A stretch of 64,000 bases of DNA from Elephas maximus indicus. Taxonomy: Eukaryota; Chordata; Mammalia; Proboscidea; Elephantidae. The stretch spans positions 147,380,823 through 147,444,822 of the forward strand of contig NC_064822.1 in assembly GCF_024166365.1 (NCBI RefSeq). Direction: 5' to 3'. Under the pieces are notes generated by a model that saw only the letters and a program-made list of their open reading frames with translations, was not told the DNA's origin and did no database searches. Position 1 is the first letter of the stretch, and every line of letters begins with the position of its first letter. A program made the position numbers and the translations under genes. Of the stretch, positions 57,110 to 64,000 are shown piece after piece.

Positions 57110-59690
57110 CATCTTGTATGTATTTTAAAGTATTTTACAAAGTCAGAACAATCCTATAGAACACAAATCAATATCTCTATTTTCTACATTTTAAGAATAT
57201 TTCAAAGTCTATCCTGAAGTACAAGACTTTCAATGATAGGATACAACCCAAACCCACACAAGAAGACCAGTTAATATGACTATTTTTCAAATTTACACAC
57301 CAATCACTAATGCCAAAGATGAAGAAATTGAAGATTTTACCAATTTATGCAGTCTGACAGTGATCAAACATACTACCAAGATGCATTGATAATTACTAGT
57401 GATTGGAACGGGAAATTTGGAAACAAAGAAGAAGGATCTTAGCTGGAAAATAAGGCTTTGGTGATAGAAATCAAGCAGGACATCACTTGATAGAATTTTG
57501 CAAGACCAACTACTTATTGGAGAAGCTCAATATCGTATCAGTATCAGCCGGAACAAGGCTGGGGCCAATTACAGAACAGACTCCCAATTGATCATATGCC
57601 AGTTCAGGTTAAAGCTGAAAAAAAATTAGAACAAGTCCACGAGAGCCAAAGTACAACCTTGAGTATATCGCATCTGAATTTAAAGACCATCTCTAGGATA
57701 GACGCAACACATTGAACGCTAATGACTGAAGACCAGACAAGTTGTGGAATGACATCAAGAACATCGTATATGAAGAAAGCAAGAGGTCATGAAAAAGATA
57801 GGAAAGAAAAAAAAAGAACAAAAGAGATGTCAGAAGAGACACTGAAACTTGCTCTTGAACATAGAGCAGCTAAAGTGAAAGGAAGAAATGATGAAGTAAA
57901 TGAGCCAAACAGAAGATTTCAAAGAGTGGCTAGAGAAGACAAAGCAAAGTATTATAATGAAATGTGTAAAGAGCTGGGATTAGAAAACCAAAAGAGAAAG
58001 TGCTTGACATTTCTAATGCTGAAAGAACCAAAGAAAAAATTCAAGCCTTCACTTGCAGTATTGGGGGATTCTATGTATAAGTGTTGAACAATGCAGGAAG
58101 CATCTAAAGAAGATGAAAGGAATACACAGTCACTGTACCAAAAATATTTGGATGACACCCGACCATTTCAGAAGGTAACAAATGATCGAGAGCCAATGGT
58201 ACTGAAGGAAGAAGTCCAAGCTTCATTCAATGGCAAAAAACAAGGCTTCGGGAATTGATGGAATACCAAATGAGATGTTTCAACAAAGCAATACAATGCT
58301 GAAAGTGTTTACTTGTCTATGCCGAGAAAGTTGGAAGACAGCTACCTGGCCAACTGATTGGAAGAGATTCATACACACACTAATTCCAAAGAAAAGTAAT
58401 CCAATGGAATGTGGAAATTATTGAACAATAGCATTGAGATCACACGCAAGGAAAATTTTCTGAAGATAATTCTAAAACAGTTGCAGAAACACTTCAACAA
58501 GGAACTGCTGCAGATTCAAGCTGGATTCAGAAGAGGATGCAGAAGGAGGGATATCATTGTTGATATCAGATGGATCTTGCTGAAAGCAGAGAATACCACA
58601 AAGATGTTTACCTATATTTTGTTGATTATACAAATGCATTTGACTGTGTAGATAATAACAAATTATAGATAACATTGCAAAGAATGAGAGTTTCAGAACA
58701 CTTATGTGGAAACTGTACATAGACAAAGAGGCAGTTGTTCAAACTGAGCAAGGGGGTACTGCATAGTTTAACATTCAATCTATATGCTGAATTAAAAATC
58801 CAAGAACTGGATTATATGAAGTAGAAGGCAGCTTCAGGATTGGAGGAAGGTTTATTAACGATCTGTGTTACACAGATGACACAACCTTGCTTGCTCAAAG
58901 TGAAGAAGACTTGAAGCACTTACTGATGAAGATCAAAGAATTCAGCTTTCAGTATGAATTACACTTCTACACAAAGAAAACAAAACTCCTCACACCTGGA
59001 CCAATAAAAAACACAATGATAAATGAAGAAAATATTGACGTTGTCAATGATTTCATTTTACTTGGATCCACAGTCAAAGCCCACGGAAGCAGCAATCAAG
59101 AACTCAAATGACATATTGCATTGGGCAAATCTGTGGCATAATCCTCTTTAAAGTGTTAAAAAGCAAAAATATTACCTGAGGACTAAAGTATACCTGACCC
59201 AAATCATGGTATTTTCAATTGCCTCATATGCACTGGAAAGTTGGACAATGAATATGAAGACTGATGAAGAATTGATGCCTTGGAATTATGGTGTTGATGA
59301 AGAATATTTTATATACCATGGACTGCCAGAATAAGGAACAAATCTGTCTTGGAAGAAGTGGAGCCAGAATGCTCTTCAGATAGGAGGATGGTAAGTCTTG
59401 GTCTCAGGTACTTTGGACACGTTATCTGGCGGGGCCCGAAGAAGGATATCATGCTTGGTAAAGTAGAGGGTTAGCGAAAGAGAAGAAGACCTTCAACAAG
59501 ATGGATTGGGCTCAAACATGGCAACAATTGTGAGGATGGCACAGGACCAGGCAGTGCTTCATTCTGTTGTACATATGTTTGCTATGAGTCATAACTCTGG
59601 AGGGCACCTAACAACAACAACAACATTTTGTAGATGATAAAATAGAGGCTTAGAGAATTAAAAGTCTGAATTTTAACCCATGTTTCCTGA
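57110..59690 (+). mobile_element. MIR, split by RTE L
   Basis: The left part 57110-57192 ends 'ctattttctacatttt'. The right part 59623-59690 begins 'acattttgtagatgataaaa' followed by 'tagaggcttagagaatt', the MIR core (cattttacagatgaggaaac...). The repeated acatttt at 57186-57192 and 59623-59629 is the duplicated target. Confidence 0.72.
57193..59622 (+). mobile_element. RTE/BovB-type LINE, copy L (sense), nested in a MIR
   Basis: It starts in the endonuclease region ('aagaatatttcaaagtctat') and ends with the AAC tail at 59622. About 2.43 kb; 5'-truncated. Open pieces at 57722-58087 (linker), 58230-58424 (GIDGIPNEMF, TATWPTDWKR) and 58887-59111. The palm box reads Y-T-D-D at 58869-58880, with both Asp kept. 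Several internal deletions, one of about 50 bases around 58770 over the QGC motif. Bases 57246-57260 look like foreign SINE-end sequence. Confidence 0.9.
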
Positions 59691-60604
59691 ATCCATTTCC
59701 AATTTTTTTTTTGCTTCATGCAATACTTGCTGGTGAATCACCTTGAGAATTATTTCACATATGCAAATACACTGATATATTATTTAATGAGTATATCATT
59801 GCCCATCTCATTTGACTTCAAATGATTCTAAATAACTTAAATGCTCTCATTCTTCAAATCCCAATTCCCATTTAAAATATTATAAAAAGCTTAGTAAAGG
59901 GATGTAACTCATAAATTTACACAGAATCCATAAACTTTTTTATACCAATGTTTTGCTAAGATGTGTGTGACTAATTATGACCATATGTTTTAAATTTCAT
60001 TTAACAAGATAAAACAATGAGAAATGTTGCTTGACAAAATATTTTGCCTAGACTAAGCCACTCAAAATATTTTTTGAAATGTTTTGTCAAACAGAAATCA
60101 TCAATTTAATTATTTCCTAGTTTTTTTTTTAAGCCCCTTTCCTTCCTCTGCAACAAGTTGTAATAAGCTTTGGAGACATAACAACCTCTGATACCCAGCC
60201 CCAGTACTATCCACAATACAATGATGTGTAACTGAAGAAAACCCTATTATGTGTATAGAATAAGTCTCTCTAGCCCATTGAGCCATTCACATTACTATTG
60301 CACAATATGCATCCACATAGAAACAAGTGTAAATAATTAAAATCATTGTAAAAAATGTAGATAGTATTGAAGTCAATTTAAATAAAAATAGGATATCTAT
60401 TATTCACTTGTGAATGAAATGAGTACCTTTCCACAAAATTCACAAAAATTATTTTCAAACATTTCTCCTCTTCTTGCTTTTCACAAGATGACAAATGTAG
60501 CCTATATTTGCTGATATTTGGTAATAGTATACAATTATTAGAGTTGATAGTCACAATCCTTTGGGCATCACACCAACTGAAAACCCGAAGAAAGGGAAAT
60601 AAAT
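59691..60604. other. Unassigned AT-rich DNA
   Basis: No repeat family recognised. Confidence 0.45.
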
Positions 60605-60864
60605 GATATGGATAGATACATAGATTATAGGTAGATGAAAGATTGATAGATGATAGATAGATGATAGGTACGTGATAAATAGATGGAGGGAAGGAGGGAG
60701 GGAGGGAGGGATGGATGATGGATAGATGATGGATGGATGGATGGGTGGGTGGATGGGTGGGTGGGTGGATGGATGGATGGATGGATGGATGGATGGATGG
60801 ATGGATGGATGGATGGATGGATGGATGGATGATGGATAGATAGATGAATGATAGGTAGATAGAT
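60605..60864. repeat. Compound GATA/GGAT/GGGA microsatellite
   Basis: Interleaved GATA, GGAT, GGGA and GGGT units. The longest pure part is (GGAT)16 at 60767-60830. The antisense frames at 60378-60908 and 60625-61017, rich in Ile-His-Pro-Ser repeats, are translations of this repeat and not genes. Confidence 0.97.
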
Positions 60865-61037
60865 GTACATCTGTCTGTGATCCTCTGTCTTATGTTTTTC
60901 TCTAACAAACTTTTTTTTTAGTTTGCAAATCCCCTTCTTGGGTAGCCAGGTCAGATACCTACCCCTTATGCTTTTATTGCAGCTTTTACGTAACTCTCTA
61001 GCAGAGCCCTTAACCATGCACTTGAGATTACAGATAA

Positions 61038-61088
61038 TGCCACGTCTTACTTATCTTTGTATTTTCTGTATCTAACACAATGTCCTAT
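61038..61088 (+). mobile_element. L2-like 3'-end fragment
   Basis: 'ccacgtcttacttatctttg' followed by 'tctaacacaatgtcc' recalls the L2 end (catgtcttattcatctttgt ... agcacagtgcc). Confidence 0.4.
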
Positions 61089-61261
61089 ATATAAAAAAAA
61101 TATATATTGGTTTAGTGTGAAAATATTTCTTTAATTGAACTGCCTAGTTTTCTAGGCTGCAACCCTGAATAATCTGACCCATGAGTAAATTTATGATGAA
61201 ATATATTAATTATGATAATGATAATTAAATAAGAACAATTGTCATTTTAGCACAACTATGT

Positions 61262-61485
61262 ATTAGCACTGTGTTGCAATACATAAACTATTACATGCCA
61301 TGCACTTTGCATTAGTTGTCATACTTAATTTTCATAATCATTCTATAAATCAGGTAAATACTAATATTTTTTGATATGGAAACTGAAGTTTAGTGAGAAT
61401 GAATAAATTTCTCAAGGCTCGCACAGCCAGTAAAAGACTCGGGCCTTTTAAATCCACACATGTCTGGCCCTAGAACCCAGACTTT
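61262..61485 (+). mobile_element. MIR, sense
   Basis: 'cataaactattacatgccat', 'cttaattttcataatcattc', 'gatatggaaactgaagttta' with 'gtgagaatgaataaatttct', then 'cacagccagtaaaagactcg' and 'ctggccctagaac', which follow MIR in order. Confidence 0.75.
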
Positions 61486-62164
61486 TAAACATTAAAAGGA
61501 TACTTTAAAGGATACTTTAAAGACAGTATCCTAAATCCAAATTCCCTGAGTGCTTTTTCCAGGAAATAAATTCATTTTCTTTAGTAAAAGTAGAAGACTT
61601 CAACTCCTTCTGATATGACATGAGTCACATGTATGCAAAATTGTCTATCTAGAACAACATTTGACAATGACATAGATAGTGGAGTCCTGGCTCCTAATGA
61701 AGCCATACCACCCATAATCACTATACATGTAACGTGAGTGAGGATCTTTGTTTTGATTTTTTTTAAGCTTTTACCGCAGCATGACCTAGCCAACCTAAGA
61801 CAAGGAGTTTATACGTAATAAAAACTCCATTAATTTTTTTTTTTTTTACTTATATTTATTATAATTTGAATGGAATCTTAAGATATGAGCCAAGCAATTC
61901 AGGGGATAGGATTTTATTCTAAAAGAAAGAATACATTTTAAGTTAAAGTATGCAGCAATCCTTTTCTAATCAAATTTTATCTAATAAATTTTATTAAAGT
62001 TATATGGAAACAAAATAAGTAAAGCTCTGTTAAAAAGAAATATTCTCAAAACATGTGATGGAAAGAAAAAGTCTGGGATTATTCTAAAGAGAAATAAACC
62101 TTTCTTTCCCCATCTTAATAAAATTTGCTTCATTCTCAAGTGCGTGTGTGGTGGTAGTGGGCTG
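61486..62164. other. Mostly unassigned DNA
   Basis: 'aagcttttaccgcagcatga' followed by 'cctagccaacctaagaca' (61768-61801) may be the end of an old MaLR-type LTR; not supported enough to call. A short direct repeat 'aaaggatactttaaag' lies at 61496-61522. T tract near 61838. Confidence 0.35.
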
Positions 62165-62165
62165 A

Positions 62166-62189
62166 TGTGTGTGTGTGTGTGTGTGTGTG
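62166..62189. repeat. (TG)12 microsatellite
   Basis: Twelve uninterrupted TG units. Confidence 0.95.
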
Positions 62190-62802
62190 ATTTATATTGT
62201 AGTCTTGGGGGCATTCTTGTAGGATCCTTCTGAAATTATAACAGCATAAAGAAATGGCTGGAATGCAGATAAATTCATTTGTTGATGAGAGATTTGGAGC
62301 TCCATTTTATATTATGCTCTATTTTATGTGACAAAATATTACTTTCAACATTATTTGTTCAATAATGACCTAGTGACTCAGATTCAAAAATTGTAAGAAG
62401 TGCAACACATGATTTCTAGTATATAGATTATAACTGGAATCTGAGATCAAGTTCACAAATAGAGGTTGAATCAATGTAGAATTGCACAAACATGCATACT
62501 TAAATATTCATGAAAGTCAAATTCTTGAATGTTTCAAGAGGCGAAGTAATATTTTTAAGCCTTGTCCATTGATATTAAAATAAAACAACCCAATATTTTA
62601 TATATAGAACACTGAAATACTTTACTGAAAATCCAATCATTTATTTTTGACTACATGAAACAAATTAATACATCTTATTTTTACAGTGATTTTGATTGTC
62701 ATTTTCTTGAATAAAGAAATCGTCTATAGGCATTTTGTATATAATAATGTTTTGAAATTTGAATTGTTAATAAATATTACAAAAAAATGAGGACACCTAA
62801 GT
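62190..62802. other. Unassigned AT-rich DNA
   Basis: Nothing recognised. Confidence 0.45.
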
Positions 62803-62870
62803 CCTTGTTGTTGTTAGGTGCCACCGCATCAGTTCCAACTCATTGTGACCCTGTGCACTACAGAATGAAG
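62803..62870 (-). mobile_element. RTE 3'-terminal fragment, antisense
   Basis: 'ttgttgttgttaggtgccac' followed by 'ccaactcattgtgaccctgt' and 'cactacagaatgaag': the last ~65 bases of the RTE in reverse with its tail. A very short 5'-truncated insertion. Confidence 0.8.
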
Positions 62871-64000
62871 GAAGTCCTTAGCTGTACAGATTTTTCAATG
62901 AAAATTGCTTAACTATGTTTGCTTTTCTTATAAATGATTCTTTTTTACTTCCGTGTCACCTTATGTAAGGAAAAAGAAGGCCTATATAAACATTAACCAA
63001 TTTAGAACTCAAAAGAAGATAAAATTCTCCTAAAAAAAAGTACCTTTTAAAAAATCGTGTTATGCAACTATTAAAAACAAAGATAGGATTCACTCTTGCC
63101 TTAAACAAGATATATAAACAACAATACACATCAAAAAATTAAAATCCAGTTTATTCTCTCAAATAACAATGAGTAATCTTCCTTTTTTATGTTTCCCATA
63201 TTTACAAAGATTTTAAAAACACAAAATCAGTAACTCATGTTAGCAAAGTAAAAATATGTAATTTAAGCCAAATGATAAATTACCTTTGCAAAAGGAAATA
63301 GAAATAAATATGCAAAACATTTTTTACCATACAATGAACTTGGAGATATACATTTATATAATAAACTGAGATTGTGTCAAAATATATTCTTTTGAATTGT
63401 AACAGGGATAAACACAGTAAGAATTAAAAGGCAACTGCATAGACCTGAAAATGTGTAAATCTTTAGATATTTTGTATGAATTTCTGCTGTTTGTTTATTG
63501 CCTTCTAATGCAGTTAAAAAAAAAGTTTTCATAAAAAAAAATCAGAATGTGACCAAACTATATAAGTGTGGTGTATTAAAAAAATTATTACACAAAGATA
63601 TATAAGATTTATCAATAAGTCACTAAAAATATTGATTCCAGTGTCTTCATTTGTAAAATAAGATCTGAAGTTAGTTGAGCTCTAAAGATTTCTTTCAGTT
63701 CAAAATTAGTTTATGAAACGTTAAGATTACACATTACTTATTAGAGGTCATTCTCCTTTGAGACCAATTTTATGTGTTCTGGAATGAGAAGTTTAGTAAA
63801 TGAAATTAATATTGGCCCTTGAAATCATTAACTATATTGTAAAAACATTTTTGAAACCAAAAAATATTTACATTTTATACTCAGTCTTTTCATACATTTG
63901 CCAGAGTCAGGGACATCAGAGATTGTCGGCAGACATGAAAATTCTTCAGTTTTTGGCACTTCAAATATCTGTTGGCAATATCCCCAAGATGATGTCAGCT
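62871..64000. other. Unassigned AT-rich DNA to the window end
   Basis: No repeat family, gene or RNA recognised. Confidence 0.45.

Noticed and set aside
60605..60864. CRISPR-like array
   Set aside because: The units are 4 bases with no spacers; the genome is mammalian.
60378..61017. Frames encoding long Ile-His-Pro-Ser repeats, as a repeat protein
   Set aside because: They translate the GGAT/GATA microsatellite on the minus strand; no start context or conserved flanks.

Overview
The window looks like mammalian nuclear DNA from an afrotherian, most likely an elephant or another paenungulate. The evidence is the repeat content. There are about 20 copies or fragments of a tRNA-derived SINE of the AfroSINE type, a dozen copies of an RTE/BovB-clade LINE (RTE1_LA type), one almost complete L1, several solo LTRs of a MaLR-like family, and older eutherian repeats (MIR, L2). 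Family names come from memory of the sequences, not from a database search. The DNA is AT-rich and shows no CpG island. I found no host exon, RNA gene, CRISPR array or prokaryotic feature. Every long open frame I could interpret belongs to a broken LINE, so this is a gene-poor, repeat-rich stretch in which RTE sequence alone makes up roughly a third.

Layout. 1-6040: two RTE copies facing opposite ways (A sense, B antisense), each carrying an antisense SINE. 6.0-17 kb: mostly unassigned AT-rich DNA with one solo LTR (6989-7492), an antisense LTR with a SINE inside it (12645-13319), SINEs, L2 pieces and an L1 3' fragment. 17.1-18.8 kb: a SINE-in-SINE nest, a perfect 85-bp tandem duplication and a 3' RTE piece (C). 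20.2-23.6 kb: a near full-length sense RTE (D) with a SINE. 24.5-25.5 kb: an old MIR split by two later insertions. 26.6-37.05 kb: a 5'-complete L1 bounded by a 14-bp target-site duplication (TSD), itself split by a complete antisense RTE (E) with a 23-bp TSD. 37.3-41.7 kb: RTE pieces, two more LTRs and an old tandem duplication. 43.9-45.6 kb: antisense RTE (I) with a SINE bounded by a perfect 13-bp TSD. 46-53 kb: L2, SINEs, an MLT1-like piece and long unassigned stretches. 53.2-59.6 kb: a pile of three RTE copies (J antisense, K sense inside J, L sense inside a MIR). 59.6-64 kb: MIR/L2 remnants and a GGAT microsatellite.

How the parts relate. The SINE and the RTE share about 35 bp at their 3' ends, as expected if the SINE is mobilised by the RTE machinery. 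In the RTE these bases are the last codons of its open frame. No RTE or L1 copy is intact; all carry stops, frameshifts, deletions or changed catalytic residues. Nesting gives a relative order of events: MIR/L2, then L1 and most RTE copies, then the MaLR-like LTRs and SINEs, with RTE E inserted after the L1.
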